This document shows positions 38,848 through 48,477 of a stretch of DNA of 64,000 nucleotides, piece after piece. Below the pieces are notes generated by a model. The model was given only the letters and a program-made list of their open reading frames with translations, had not been told where the DNA came from and made no database searches. Every line of letters begins with the position of its first letter. Within the stretch, counting starts at the first letter, position 1. The stretch is from Polynucleobacter sp. MG-Unter2-18 (lineage in GTDB: Bacteria > Pseudomonadota > Gammaproteobacteria > Burkholderiales > Burkholderiaceae), in contig NZ_CP061302.1 of the NCBI RefSeq assembly GCF_018687675.1, positions 570,192 to 634,191 on the forward strand, in the 5' to 3' direction. The translations under genes were made by a program, and so were the position numbers.

Positions 38848-40458
38848 ATGATCCGTATTACCGAACTTCGCTTACCTATTAGCCATGCCCCCGAGGCACT
38901 GGAAGAGGCGATCTTGAAGCGTTTGAATATTCAAGCCCAGGACCTGATTCAGTTTGATGTGTTCAAGCGTAGCTACGATGCTAGAAAAAACGTGGCTCTG
39001 GCCTTTATCTACACCGTGGACTTATCGGTAAGGAATGAAGAAAAATTACTGAAGCAATTTTCGAATGACATTCATATTCGACCATCGCCGGATATGAGTT
39101 ATCACTTTGTCGCTAACGCCTCACAAGTAATGAGCGAAGGTTTTGAGCGACCCGTTGTCATTGGATTTGGCCCTTGTGGAATTTTTGCCGCCCTGGTTTT
39201 GGCGCAAATGGGTTTTAAACCGATCGTATTAGAGCGCGGTAAAGCTGTACGTGAGCGTACTCAAGATACTTGGGGTCTGTGGCGCAAGAATGTTCTTAAT
39301 CCAGAATCCAATGTGCAATTTGGTGAGGGTGGTGCAGGGACATTTTCTGATGGCAAGCTTTGGAGTCAAATTAAAGATCCGAAGTTTTACGGCCGTAAAG
39401 TAATTGCCGAATTCATCAAAGCAGGCGCCCCAGAAGAAATTCGTTATGTAGCTAAGCCTCATATCGGCACCTTTCGATTGGTGGGTGTGGTCGAAAGAAT
39501 GCGTCAAGAAATTATTGAGCTTGGTGGAGAGATTCGCTTTTCACAAAAAGTGATTGGCTTTGATATTCAGAAGGACCAAATCGCTGGAGTCAAGATTGAG
39601 GGACATCCGGATTTATCAGCTAATCATGTAGTGCTAGCCTTAGGGCACAGTGCTCGTGATACCTTTGAGGCCCTGCATGCGGCAGGGGTTTATATGGAAG
39701 CAAAACCCTTTTCAGTGGGCTTTCGTATTGAGCATCCACAATCCTTGATCGACAGGGCGCGCTTAGGGCCTCATGCTGGCAATGAACTCATTGGTGCAGC
39801 GGATTACAAATTGGTTCACCATGCCAAGAATGGCCGCGCAGTTTATAGTTTTTGTATGTGCCCAGGCGGAACCGTTGTTGCTGCAACTTCCGAGCCAAAC
39901 CGTGTTGTTACGAATGGAATGAGTCAGTATTCTCGCAATGAGCGTAATGCAAATGCGGGTATCGTTGTCGGTATTACTCCTGAAGATTATCCCGGTGGTC
40001 CTCTTGCCGGCATTGAGTTTCAAAGAGCTTTGGAGTCCAAGGCATACGAGCTCGGCGGATCTACTTATGAAGCTCCTGGGCAATTGGTAGGAGACTTTCT
40101 CGCTGGTAAAGCTTCTACAGAATTTGGTTCTGTAATTCCGTCTTATAAACCCGGCGTGCATCTGACAGATCTTGCTGATGCTTTACCTCCTTATGCCATT
40201 GAAGCAATTCGAGAGGCGATCCCCGCTTTTGAAAAGCAGATTAAAGGCTTTTCGATTAAGGATGCCGTATTGACTGGCATTGAAACGCGTACATCATCAC
40301 CATTGCGTATTACTCGAGGTATCAATTTTCAGAGTTTAAATATCAAAGGCCTTTATCCTGCAGGCGAGGGCGCTGGATATGCGGGTGGAATCTTATCGGC
40401 AGGAGTTGATGGCATTAAGGTAGCGGAAGCTATTGCGCTTGACTATCTATCTAAATAA
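38848..40458 (+). CDS. FAD-dependent oxidoreductase of the COG2509 type
   Basis: 536 residues. Residues 1-95 form a small N-terminal domain (EAILKRLNIQAQDLIQFDVFKRSYDARK). The FAD fold follows: VVIGFGPCGIFAALVLAQMGFKPIVLERG near residue 101, VQFGEGGAGTFSDGKLWSQIK near 152, and the C-terminal GLYPAGEGAGYAGGILSAGVDGIKVAEAIA. Members of this family are called uncharacterised FAD-dependent dehydrogenases. Two Cys near 335 (CMCPGGTVV) recur in the family. The substrate is unknown. Confidence 0.9.
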   Translation: MIRITELRLPISHAPEALEEAILKRLNIQAQDLIQFDVFKRSYDARKNVALAFIYTVDLSVRNEEKLLKQFSNDIHIRPSPDMSYHFVANASQVMSEGFERPVVIGFGPCGIFAALVLAQMGFKPIVLERGKAVRERTQDTWGLWRKNVLNPESNVQFGEGGAGTFSDGKLWSQIKDPKFYGRKVIAEFIKAGAPEEIRYVAKPHIGTFRLVGVVERMRQEIIELGGEIRFSQKVIGFDIQKDQIAGVKIEGHPDLSANHVVLALGHSARDTFEALHAAGVYMEAKPFSVGFRIEHPQSLIDRARLGPHAGNELIGAADYKLVHHAKNGRAVYSFCMCPGGTVVAATSEPNRVVTNGMSQYSRNERNANAGIVVGITPEDYPGGPLAGIEFQRALESKAYELGGSTYEAPGQLVGDFLAGKASTEFGSVIPSYKPGVHLTDLADALPPYAIEAIREAIPAFEKQIKGFSIKDAVLTGIETRTSSPLRITRGINFQSLNIKGLYPAGEGAGYAGGILSAGVDGIKVAEAIALDYLSK

Positions 40459-40588
40459 TCTAACAGGCTTAATTTAGTAAAGCTGAGCTTGCAGGGCATT
40501 TATCCCTTTATTTGGAGCTATGCCTTGGGTAAATTCCACCTCTCAATCCCATGTTTATTGGAAATATCACCACTTTGAGTGAAGTGAC

Positions 40589-40594
40589 GATAAT
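40589..40594 (+). promoter_or_regulatory. -10-like box 6 nt before uup
   Basis: GATAAT is followed by GTCGCC and then ATG at 40601, with no ribosome binding site. Same geometry as at trxB, the luciferase-like gene and the HigBA-type operon. Confidence 0.4.
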
Positions 40595-40600
40595 GTCGCC

Positions 40601-42532
40601 ATGGCTTTAATCGTACTCACTGATGCAAAACTGGCTTTTGGCCACGTTGACCTCCTCGCAAACACTGCTTTCTCACTCGAATCTGGGGAGCGTGTTGGCT
40701 TAATTGGCCGTAATGGCACTGGCAAATCCTCTTTATTGAAGATCTTGGCGGGCATAGAAAAAATGGATGATGGCTTGCTGCAATATCAGCAGGGTCTTCG
40801 CATTGCCTATGTTCCACAAGAGCCTATATTTGAAGCTGAGGAAACCGTTTTTGATGCCGTATCCAAGGGTGTGGCGCAAGCCAAAGCCCTACGTGAAGAA
40901 TACGAAGCTCTTAGTATTGGAGAGTGGGATGATGCTGCCCACCATCGTCTAGATGAAGTGCAGTCACAATTGGAGGCTTTAAGCGGCTGGAATTGGGAGC
41001 AACGCGTTCATGAAACGCTGGATCGTCTTCACCTAGAGGCTGAGCTCAAGATTAATACTTTATCGGGCGGTACCAAGAAGCGGGTTGCTCTTGCTCGTGC
41101 GCTGGTAGAGATGCCTGATGTGCTGCTCTTGGATGAGCCTACTAACCATTTGGATCTAGATTCTATTTCTTGGCTGGAAGATTTATTGAAAGAGTACAAA
41201 GGCTCTGTGATTTTGATTACCCATGATCGCGCTTTCTTGGATAACGTTTGCACGCAAATTGTTGAGCTTGATCGCGGTATCTTGCGTACCTACCCAGGTA
41301 ACTTCTCAGCCTATGAGGTATTAAAAGATCAGGAAATGAATTCAGAGTCTTTGGCTAATGCACGCGCGGACAAATTACTCGCTCAAGAAGAGGTCTGGAT
41401 TCGTAAAGGGGTCGAGGCTAGGCGTACTCGCAGCGTTGCTCGTATTGCACGCCTAGAAAACCTTCGTGCGACTCGCTCACAAAGACGTGATGCTGTTGGG
41501 CAAGTAAAGCTTGCAGTTTCAGCAGGAGATAGAAGCGGCAAGATTGTTGCTGACTTGCAAAATGTTTCCAAGTCATACGAGCGCCCGATTGTGAAGGATT
41601 TCACGGCAACGATTTTGCGTGGCGATAAAGTCGGACTCCTTGGCCCTAATGGCGCAGGTAAGACTACGTTACTTAAGTTGATCCTTGGAACGATTGCGCC
41701 AGACTCTGGCACAGCAACGATGGGTACTCGTATCGAGGTAGCCTATTTTGATCAAATGCGTGAAGGTCTTGATCTCAATGCCTCACTCGAGGACTACATC
41801 AGCCCAGGTAGCGAGTGGATTGAAATCAACGGTAACAAGAAACACGTGAAGAGTTATCTGAGTGATTTCTTATTTGCGCCTGAGCGCACTAATTCACCGG
41901 TCAGTACTTTGTCTGGTGGAGAGCGTAACCGCCTGTTATTGGCGCGCTTATTTGCCCGTCCTGCAAACGTTTTAGTGCTAGATGAGCCAACGAATGATTT
42001 GGATATCGACACTCTGGATTTGCTCGAGCAATTACTCCAAGACTATAAAGGCACGGTGTTCTTGGTTAGTCACGATCGCTACTTCCTGGATAACGTAGTT
42101 ACCAGCATCATCGCTAATGAGGGTGATGGATTTTGGCGAGAGTATGAAGGTGGTTACGAGGATTGGAAAATCCAGAAGGCACGCTCAGACAAGATTCGCG
42201 CTGCCAACGGTGGCCTTAAGGCTGCTGAGAAATTCGAATCAAAGCCAGAAGTAAAAGCAGAGGTAAAAGTTGAATTAAAACCTCCGGTCGCAAAAACCGG
42301 TGTGAATAAACTCAATGGTAAAGAGCGGCAGGAATTAGAAGCCCTACCTTTGCAGATCGAAACCCTGGAGACAGAGCAGGCTGATATTGGGATCGCTATG
42401 AGTAATCCCGATCTCTACAAGAATGAGCCTGAATTAGCGGCGAGCATGCAAACGCGCTTGTCAGAAATCACCGCTGATCTAGATATCAAATTACAGCGTT
42501 GGGAGTTGCTCTTAAGTCGCTCAGAATCTTAA
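40601..42532 (+). CDS. uup: ABC-F ATPase Uup
   Basis: 643 residues with two ABC domains and no membrane segment. Domain 1: Walker A GRNGTGKSS near 37, signature LSGGTKKR near 153. Domain 2: Walker A GPNGAGKTT near 350, signature LSGGERNR near 444, Walker B VLVLDEPTNDLDI. The linker between them carries the R-rich P-site tRNA-interacting helices. The C-terminal coiled-coil (about 560-640, KLNGKERQELEALPLQIETLE) identifies Uup. ABC-F proteins act on the ribosome; Uup also affects transposon excision. Confidence 0.93.
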   Translation: MALIVLTDAKLAFGHVDLLANTAFSLESGERVGLIGRNGTGKSSLLKILAGIEKMDDGLLQYQQGLRIAYVPQEPIFEAEETVFDAVSKGVAQAKALREEYEALSIGEWDDAAHHRLDEVQSQLEALSGWNWEQRVHETLDRLHLEAELKINTLSGGTKKRVALARALVEMPDVLLLDEPTNHLDLDSISWLEDLLKEYKGSVILITHDRAFLDNVCTQIVELDRGILRTYPGNFSAYEVLKDQEMNSESLANARADKLLAQEEVWIRKGVEARRTRSVARIARLENLRATRSQRRDAVGQVKLAVSAGDRSGKIVADLQNVSKSYERPIVKDFTATILRGDKVGLLGPNGAGKTTLLKLILGTIAPDSGTATMGTRIEVAYFDQMREGLDLNASLEDYISPGSEWIEINGNKKHVKSYLSDFLFAPERTNSPVSTLSGGERNRLLLARLFARPANVLVLDEPTNDLDIDTLDLLEQLLQDYKGTVFLVSHDRYFLDNVVTSIIANEGDGFWREYEGGYEDWKIQKARSDKIRAANGGLKAAEKFESKPEVKAEVKVELKPPVAKTGVNKLNGKERQELEALPLQIETLETEQADIGIAMSNPDLYKNEPELAASMQTRLSEITADLDIKLQRWELLLSRSES

Positions 42533-42567
42533 TGTAATTGAGGTCCCAATGACCAAAGTAGTGTGGT

Positions 42568-43239
42568 TTATGACCTGCTCAGTACGGTACTCAAAAATCT
42601 AGAAATATCTACTAGCTCATCTGGATGAAGAGAGTGTTCCATTGGGTAGGTATTCCAGTCCACCTGATAGCCTAATTTTTCCAAGATATCGGCTGAAGCT
42701 TCTGCGCGCTCTAGAGTGATCACGGCATCCCAAACACCATGTGCCATCAATATAGGAGTCTTACCATTGGCCTCACTTCTCTCGAGTGCCAGTGAATTTG
42801 CTAGAGGTAGGTAGCCCGATAGCGCCATGATGCCGGCCAATCGATGCGGAAAACGTAGGCCGACCTGTAAAGACATAGCGCAGCCCTGCGAGAAGCCGGC
42901 TAAAACAATTTTTTCATAAGCAATCCCGCGGCTTGCCTCTCGCTCAATTAGCTGTGAGATTGCTGCTGCTGATTTATGAATGCCAGCAAGATCTTCACGA
43001 GCGTTGATATCTCTCTCAGTAATGTCATACCAGGCTGGCATCACGTAGCCACCATTGACTGTGACAGCCATGGAGGGTGCACTTGGAAAAACAAATCGAA
43101 TAGCAGGGCATTCAGAAAGATTGAGCTGGGGAATGATGGGTACAAAGTCATTACCATCGGCTCCTAGTCCGTGAAGCCAAATGACGGCGGCACTTGGATT
43201 GGGGGCGGTTTCAATTTCAATGCAGGGCAGTGCGGTCAT
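42568..43239 (-). CDS. alpha/beta hydrolase, carboxylesterase/phospholipase type
   Basis: 223 residues, the size of the phospholipase/carboxylesterase family. The early oxyanion strand VIWLHGLGADGNDF, the nucleophile elbow GFSQGCAMS near residue 122, an Asp in AHGVWDAVI near 175 and a His in MEHSLHPDEL near 208 complete the triad. It hydrolyses short carboxylic esters or lysophospholipids. Convergent with uup. Confidence 0.93.
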   Translation of the reverse strand: MTALPCIEIETAPNPSAAVIWLHGLGADGNDFVPIIPQLNLSECPAIRFVFPSAPSMAVTVNGGYVMPAWYDITERDINAREDLAGIHKSAAAISQLIEREASRGIAYEKIVLAGFSQGCAMSLQVGLRFPHRLAGIMALSGYLPLANSLALERSEANGKTPILMAHGVWDAVITLERAEASADILEKLGYQVDWNTYPMEHSLHPDELVDISRFLSTVLSRS

Positions 43240-43287
43240 TTTTTTATCCTAAATTACAAGTGCATCGTTGCTAAACCGTTCAGGGAC

Positions 43288-43614
43288 TTAAACTATTTTT
43301 TCACGAACCAGCTGATTTCGAAGACGACTGATTTCATCTAGAAGATCTAGCGCTAGAGCAACTCCAGGAGTATTAAGCTCTAGATCATGGCTTAAATGAG
43401 CAGCAGTCTTTGCACGCTTCAGGGACTCTCCACTGAAGCGCCAGTCCTCTGGGGATGAGCCTGCAGGACTAAGAACACCTTCAGATACCCAAGACATGAT
43501 GAGATCCTCTGGCGCACGCGTCGCTTGTGAAATTTCCACAATGCTCATGTGTACTTCTTCCTCAACAACGCTACCTGTAATCCAGGTGATTTGTGTTTGT
43601 GTCATATTCATCAT
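43288..43614 (-). CDS. cbpM: chaperone modulator CbpM
   Basis: 108 residues. The MerR-like fold has IVEISQATRAPEDLIMSWVSEGVLSP, and the C-terminal helix GVALALDLLDEISRLRNQL is typical. CbpM binds the J-domain of CbpA and blocks its activity. The start overlaps the cbpA stop by 4 bp, the classic cbpA-cbpM pair. Confidence 0.9.
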   Translation of the reverse strand: MMNMTQTQITWITGSVVEEEVHMSIVEISQATRAPEDLIMSWVSEGVLSPAGSSPEDWRFSGESLKRAKTAAHLSHDLELNTPGVALALDLLDEISRLRNQLVREKIV

Positions 43615-44591
43615 CCCTTCAAATGGTTTCTGGGCTTGAAATCAAAAGCTTTTTCCAGTGCTTGATAAGCCTCTTTTTGCGCATCTGTTTCAGCGCTGGG
43701 TAAAACAATATTTGGCACTACGTATAGATCGCCCGCCTCTTTGCTGGGGATGCCTTTCTCTTTGAGTCGCATCTTGCGGCCGGCGGCTGTGCCCGCTGGA
43801 ATCTTCAGTTCTAAATTTGAGCCTGCAGGGGTCGGAATATTGACGGTAGTGCCAAGCGCCGCTTCCCATGGGGCTAGCGGTAAATCAAGGTAAACGTCTT
43901 TGCCGTCCACGCGATAAATAGGATTGCGATGGAAATCAATCTCAAGGTACAGGTCACCTGTACCACCAGAGCCCATGCCTGGGCCGCCCTGACCAGCTAA
44001 GCGTAGATTTTGTCCAGCCTTAATACCCTTCGGAATGCTGACATCAAGCTTGCGTTCTTGGGTGCTGACATGACCGTGAGCATCTTGCGTAGGCATATGC
44101 AGGGAGATAGTCCGTTGTGCGCCGTTATACGCATCCGCAAGATCAATCAATATCTTGGCATGATGATCTTGACCTTTGAGGTTCATGCCTTGGCGGGGGT
44201 TAGCACCTTGTCCACCTTGGCTCTGACGCCCTCTACCAAAGAGGGATTCAAAGAATTCACTTTGATCGCCCTCGTAGCCACCACCAAATCCACCATGCCC
44301 GCCACCAAAGTTGCTATCCGAATATTCAAATCCTTCATTCCAGTTTGGTGGAGGAGTGAAGTCTTGCCCATTTTTCCAGTTGGCGCCCATGCGATCGTAG
44401 GAAGCACGCTTTTCAGTATCTTTGAGAACAGAGTAGGCTTCGCCGACTTCTTTAAATTGAGCCTCTGCCCCAGCTTCTTTATTTACGTCTGGGTGATATT
44501 TGCGCGCCAACTTTCGGTAAGCCGCTTTAATTTCTGCTTCGGTAGCGCCACGCGCTACACCAAGTGTTTCGTAGTAGTCCCTGAATTTCAT
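43611..44591 (-). CDS. cbpA: curved-DNA-binding J-domain chaperone CbpA
   Basis: 326 residues. The J-domain (1-70, with HPD in KYHPDVNKE) is followed by a Gly/Phe-rich linker (about 75-140) and the C-terminal client-binding domains (about 140-320), without the zinc finger of DnaJ. It works with DnaK and binds curved DNA. CbpM, its inhibitor, follows immediately. Confidence 0.93.
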   Translation of the reverse strand: MKFRDYYETLGVARGATEAEIKAAYRKLARKYHPDVNKEAGAEAQFKEVGEAYSVLKDTEKRASYDRMGANWKNGQDFTPPPNWNEGFEYSDSNFGGGHGGFGGGYEGDQSEFFESLFGRGRQSQGGQGANPRQGMNLKGQDHHAKILIDLADAYNGAQRTISLHMPTQDAHGHVSTQERKLDVSIPKGIKAGQNLRLAGQGGPGMGSGGTGDLYLEIDFHRNPIYRVDGKDVYLDLPLAPWEAALGTTVNIPTPAGSNLELKIPAGTAAGRKMRLKEKGIPSKEAGDLYVVPNIVLPSAETDAQKEAYQALEKAFDFKPRNHLKG

Positions 44592-44671
44592 AAGCCTATT
44601 GAAGTCCTGATTAAATCAATAACTTGAATTCTACAGTCCCTAGCACTGACTTTTAGCTTCTTTTAATAAAG

Positions 44672-44694
44672 AAAAAGCGGACTAAATGCCCGCT
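44672..44694 (-). terminator. terminator downstream of the UxaA-type gene
   Basis: On the minus strand AGCGG and CCGCT (44694-44690 with 44680-44676) form a 5-bp stem with a 9-nt loop, followed by a T-rich run (plus-strand A-run 44672-44676). The stem is short. Confidence 0.5.
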
Positions 44695-44722
44695 GATCGC
44701 TAATCTGAGGCGGGGTCTTTTA

Positions 44723-46270
44723 TTAGCTCATAACACCAACCTGCCAGGGTACGAATTCATAATCACCCAGGCCTAACAATTCGCTTTTTGAAGCCTCTCC
44801 AGAGGCCGTCCGGAGGAAGAGTTCAAAAATACGTTGCCCCATCTCTTGAACGGAAACCGTACCATCCAAGATCTCTCCGCAATTAATATCCATGTCTTCA
44901 GTTAGCCTTTGATACATGGGCGTATTGGTAGCGAGCTTAATGCAAGGCGCTGGTTTAGAGCCAAACATGGAGCCTCGTCCCGTAGTAAAGGCAATGAGGT
45001 TTGCTCCGCCTGCAATTTGACCAGTTGCTGAAACAGGATCAAAACCAGGCGTATCCATAAATACAAAACCTTTGGCTGTGACGGGTTCCGCATATCGATA
45101 GACTTCCATTAGGGGTCCAGTGCCACCTTTCATGGAAGAGCCGAGTGACTTTTCAAAGATGTTAGCAAGGCCACCAATTTGATTGCCGGGACTCACTTGC
45201 CCATTAATTTGAACATCACGTCCAACAGAGTATTCATCTTTCCACCAACGAATCCGTTTAATGAGCTTCTCGCCGATTTCTTGAGTAGCAGCTCTGCGAG
45301 TCAGTGTGTGCTCAACTCCATAAATCTCGGGTGTTTCAGAAAGAATACCTGTGCCACCATGGCGCGATAGGATGTCTATCGCAGCGCCTAAGGCGGGGTT
45401 TGCAGTAATCGAAGAGAATCCATCCGATCCACCACATTGCAGGCCAACACATAAATGGCTCGCAGAAACAGTTTGACGCTTTGCTTTATTGGCTTCTGGT
45501 AGAAGCGCCTTGACGGCTTCAATTCCTGCTTCAATAGTTTTGCGTGTGCCACCAGTTTCTTGCATGATGAAGGTGTGCAAGGTAGAATTTTCTTGCAAGG
45601 CTTCTTGCTCCATCAATCCCTTAAGTTGATTGCGCTCGCAACCTAAGCCAATGATGAGAGCTGCAGCTAGGTTGGGATGTTGTGCATAACCTGCCATCGT
45701 TCTGCGAAGCAATTGCATAGGTTCGCCACTCATTTCCATTCCGCAACCAATGCCGTGACTAAAAGCAACTACGCCATCGATATTTGGGTAATCTTTTAAT
45801 CTCTCAGGGGTGAACCAGTCAGCAATTTTATTGACTACCGTTGCAGAGCAATTGACGGTCGATAGAATGCCGATGAAATTACGTGTACCTACTTTTCCAT
45901 TGGCACGCACATAACCTTGAAATGTTGCACGTTCGGATTCTGGAAGGAGGGTAGTAGGCTTATATTCACTGGCATAGGCATAGTCACGATCGAATTCACG
46001 AAACTCGGTGTTATGACTATGGACCATCGTGCCAGCTTCAATATCGGTGTTAGCAAAGCCTACGGTTACGTTGTATTTGAGGATAGGTTCACCCTGCAAA
46101 ATTTTCTTTGCTGCAATTTTGTAACCGGCAGGTACTTGACTGCGACTAGTCAATTTTTCGCTAGGTATGCTTTCACCAATGCCAATATCTATGCGAGCAA
46201 CAACAATATTGTCATTTGGATGCAAGCGAATGATCGCGCCGGCTAACTTTTTTTCAGATGTTTCAATCAT
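44723..46270 (-). CDS. UxaA family dehydratase (altronate/galactarate dehydratase-like)
   Basis: 515 residues from ATG 46270 (MIETSEKKL); a longer frame adds 24 unlikely residues. The N-terminal SAF domain (about 8-90, AIIRLHPNDNIVVARIDIG) is joined to the large C-terminal iron-dependent domain (FSHGIGCGMEMSGEP, GLGCERNQL, GLQCGGSDGFSS). This is the layout of altronate dehydratase UxaA and galactarate dehydratase GarD, which dehydrate sugar acids. It opens the minus-strand part of the catabolic cluster with a Bug receptor gene just upstream. Confidence 0.85.
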   Translation of the reverse strand: MIETSEKKLAGAIIRLHPNDNIVVARIDIGIGESIPSEKLTSRSQVPAGYKIAAKKILQGEPILKYNVTVGFANTDIEAGTMVHSHNTEFREFDRDYAYASEYKPTTLLPESERATFQGYVRANGKVGTRNFIGILSTVNCSATVVNKIADWFTPERLKDYPNIDGVVAFSHGIGCGMEMSGEPMQLLRRTMAGYAQHPNLAAALIIGLGCERNQLKGLMEQEALQENSTLHTFIMQETGGTRKTIEAGIEAVKALLPEANKAKRQTVSASHLCVGLQCGGSDGFSSITANPALGAAIDILSRHGGTGILSETPEIYGVEHTLTRRAATQEIGEKLIKRIRWWKDEYSVGRDVQINGQVSPGNQIGGLANIFEKSLGSSMKGGTGPLMEVYRYAEPVTAKGFVFMDTPGFDPVSATGQIAGGANLIAFTTGRGSMFGSKPAPCIKLATNTPMYQRLTEDMDINCGEILDGTVSVQEMGQRIFELFLRTASGEASKSELLGLGDYEFVPWQVGVMS

Positions 46271-46299
46271 GAGTAACTCTCGGTTTATATATTTTTTTA

Positions 46300-47262
46300 T
46301 TATTCTGCGGTAACACCTGATTTCTTGACAATCGGCGCCCACTTTGCGACTTCAGATTTAATGTAATCACCAAGCTGACCTGGAGTGCTAGTGACAATAT
46401 CAAATCCTCTAGAGTTCAACTGGGATTTAACTTCAGGGTTGTTGAGCACATTAACTAATTGCGTATTTAATTTGTCCACAATAGCCTTTGGTGTGTTTGC
46501 TGGCGCAACAATGGCATAAACCAGTTCTACGTCGAATTTAGGTAGGGTCTCGGATATAGCTGGAATCTCTGGGGCATTTGGAGACCGTTTTAAGCTAGTG
46601 ACACCCAATCCAGTTAACTTTCCAGATTTGACATAAGGCAGCGCCGCCGGGGTGCCAACAATTGCTGTTTGAATCTGTCCGCCCAGAACATCTGTTAAAG
46701 CGGGAGCCGCCCCTTTGTATGGGACATGGAGAATATTAGTACCCGCTTGAGTATTAAACAATTCGCCCGCCAGATGGAGTGGTGTGGCCGCACCCGAAGA
46801 GCCAAAGCTGACTTTGCCAGGATTGGCTTTATCAAATGCTATCAATTCTGCAACAGTTTTTACAGGTACGCCAGGGTTAGCTACCAACATCAATGAAGAA
46901 GAAGCAACCAGTGAGACAGGGGCAAAATCTTTTATAACGTTGTAATTGAGTTTCTTATATAAGGTCTCATTAATAGCTTGGGTTCCTACTAGCATTAGGA
47001 ATAGCGTGTAACCATCGCCTTTTGAGTTGACTACATATTCTGCGGCTAAATTGGCGCCCGCACCTGGTTTGTTTTCAATGATGATGGGTTGACCCAAGTT
47101 TTCACCAAGCTTTGGAGAAAATCCTCGAGCGAGAACATCTGATGGCCCGCCAGCCGCAAATGGGAGGATTAACTTAATTGGTTGATTTGGATATCCTTGC
47201 GCGCTCGCGAGCGATGGCAGTGTGATTCCTAAGGCCAGTAGGGTAAAGATAATTTTTCTCAT
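46300..47262 (-). CDS. Bug/TctC family periplasmic receptor
   Basis: 320 residues. The signal peptide ends near SLASAQG, and the Bug stretch PIKLILPFAAGGPSDVLARG follows, then ILHVPYKGAAPALTDVLGGQIQ. AGGAG precedes the ATG. No TctA/TctB genes are adjacent, so this receptor either uses a permease encoded elsewhere or acts as a sensor. Its position between two catabolic enzyme genes suggests it binds their substrate. The dehydratase gene lies 29 bp downstream. Confidence 0.9.
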   Translation of the reverse strand: MRKIIFTLLALGITLPSLASAQGYPNQPIKLILPFAAGGPSDVLARGFSPKLGENLGQPIIIENKPGAGANLAAEYVVNSKGDGYTLFLMLVGTQAINETLYKKLNYNVIKDFAPVSLVASSSLMLVANPGVPVKTVAELIAFDKANPGKVSFGSSGAATPLHLAGELFNTQAGTNILHVPYKGAAPALTDVLGGQIQTAIVGTPAALPYVKSGKLTGLGVTSLKRSPNAPEIPAISETLPKFDVELVYAIVAPANTPKAIVDKLNTQLVNVLNNPEVKSQLNSRGFDIVTSTPGQLGDYIKSEVAKWAPIVKKSGVTAE

Positions 47263-47328
47263 GTATTGTTCTCCTAGATATTATTTTTAAAATAAAAACT
47301 GTTTTGTTAAAGCTGATAAAGCAAAAAA

Positions 47329-48477
47329 ATGAAAATCACGTGCGCTGAAATCTATCCCTTATCCATCCCCCTGATCGAGCCTATCAAGATGTCTCGTGAG
47401 ATGGTGGTTGATGCAAAAACGGTGCTGCTCTGCCTAACGGACGACAAGGGTCGACAGGGCTGGGGTGAGGCCTCAGTCGCACCTTTGATGACTGGGGAAA
47501 GCTTGGATAGTCTCGTCGGTAGCATTAAGTACTTAGTTGAATATGCATTGCCAATAGATTGGAGCGAGCCAACCGAATTTGCAAGTGTTTTTAATCGAAT
47601 TTTATATGCCAATGCATCAGCAAAATCTTGTCTAGAGATGGCGTTGTTGGATTTATTTACGCAAGAGCGATCCATCCCTTTATGGCGATATCTGCGTCGT
47701 GATAGTGGTTTCTTGGTAGATGATGCCGTACCTGCGCCCATACCCTTGCTCAGAATGTTGGGCGGCTCATTGGACAAAGAGCTTAGCGATGCCAAGGCGT
47801 TCCGTGAGCTTGGATTTAAGCACTGGAAAATTAAAATCGGCTCACTCTCGCTTGATGAGGATTTGCATAGGGTGAAAGTGCTGTGTGACGCCTTGGAGGG
47901 CGATGTTATTTCTGTTGATGCAAACTGCGCCCTCACCTTGACAGATGCGCTACGATTTTGCCAGTCAGAGTCAGTAAGCAAATTAACGTTTGCAGAACAG
48001 TTGATTTCTGCAGAGCTGCCCATTGCAGATTTTGTATTACTCAACAAGAGCTCATCTATTCCAATCGGATTGGATGAGTCTGTCCATGGTCTAGCTGAGT
48101 TAGAACAATTAATTGAGGCTAAGGCATTGAGTGGAGCAAGCTTGAAGCTCATTAAAACGGGCGGAGTAATGCAAGCGTTTGAATGTGCACGGCTACTAGA
48201 ACGGCATAAACTCTCACTCAATTTAGCGTGCAAGATTGCGGAGACTTCTTTGTCGGCGGCGGCGACTGCATCTCTAGGATTTGCAATGGGTAAAGTCAAT
48301 TGGGGTTTTAGCATGTCAAATCAGTATTTGAAGTTTGATATCTGTGACACACCACTGATAGCCAAGCAGGGAAGCTTTGATGTGAGCCAACTAGCACCCA
48401 GCGGCATTGGTATAACTCCAAATATTGATCGAGTAAAGGAAGCCATTGCTAATGGGTATACGGCTATTCAATATTAA
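47329..48477 (+). CDS. enolase-superfamily enzyme (muconate-lactonising-like subgroup)
   Basis: 382 residues. The first Lys pair KxK (WKIKIG near residue 166), Asp (VDANCAL near 195), Glu (FAEQLI near 223), Asp (GLDESVHG near 247) and the second acid/base Lys (LKLIKTGG near 271) are all present, the catalytic set of the MLE subgroup. This subgroup includes cycloisomerases, epimerases and dehydratases acting on carboxylates. It opens a plus-strand gene that meets the next gene tail to tail with a 14-bp overlap. Confidence 0.85.
   Translation: MKITCAEIYPLSIPLIEPIKMSREMVVDAKTVLLCLTDDKGRQGWGEASVAPLMTGESLDSLVGSIKYLVEYALPIDWSEPTEFASVFNRILYANASAKSCLEMALLDLFTQERSIPLWRYLRRDSGFLVDDAVPAPIPLLRMLGGSLDKELSDAKAFRELGFKHWKIKIGSLSLDEDLHRVKVLCDALEGDVISVDANCALTLTDALRFCQSESVSKLTFAEQLISAELPIADFVLLNKSSSIPIGLDESVHGLAELEQLIEAKALSGASLKLIKTGGVMQAFECARLLERHKLSLNLACKIAETSLSAAATASLGFAMGKVNWGFSMSNQYLKFDICDTPLIAKQGSFDVSQLAPSGIGITPNIDRVKEAIANGYTAIQY

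Noticed and set aside
44010..44627. 205-codon open frame antisense to cbpA
   Set aside because: Shadow of the CbpA J-domain and linker; no ribosome binding site or recognisable domain.
47352..48314. 320-codon open frame antisense to the enolase-like gene
   Set aside because: Long but composition is Ser/Asn-rich with no domain; the plus-strand gene has all catalytic residues.
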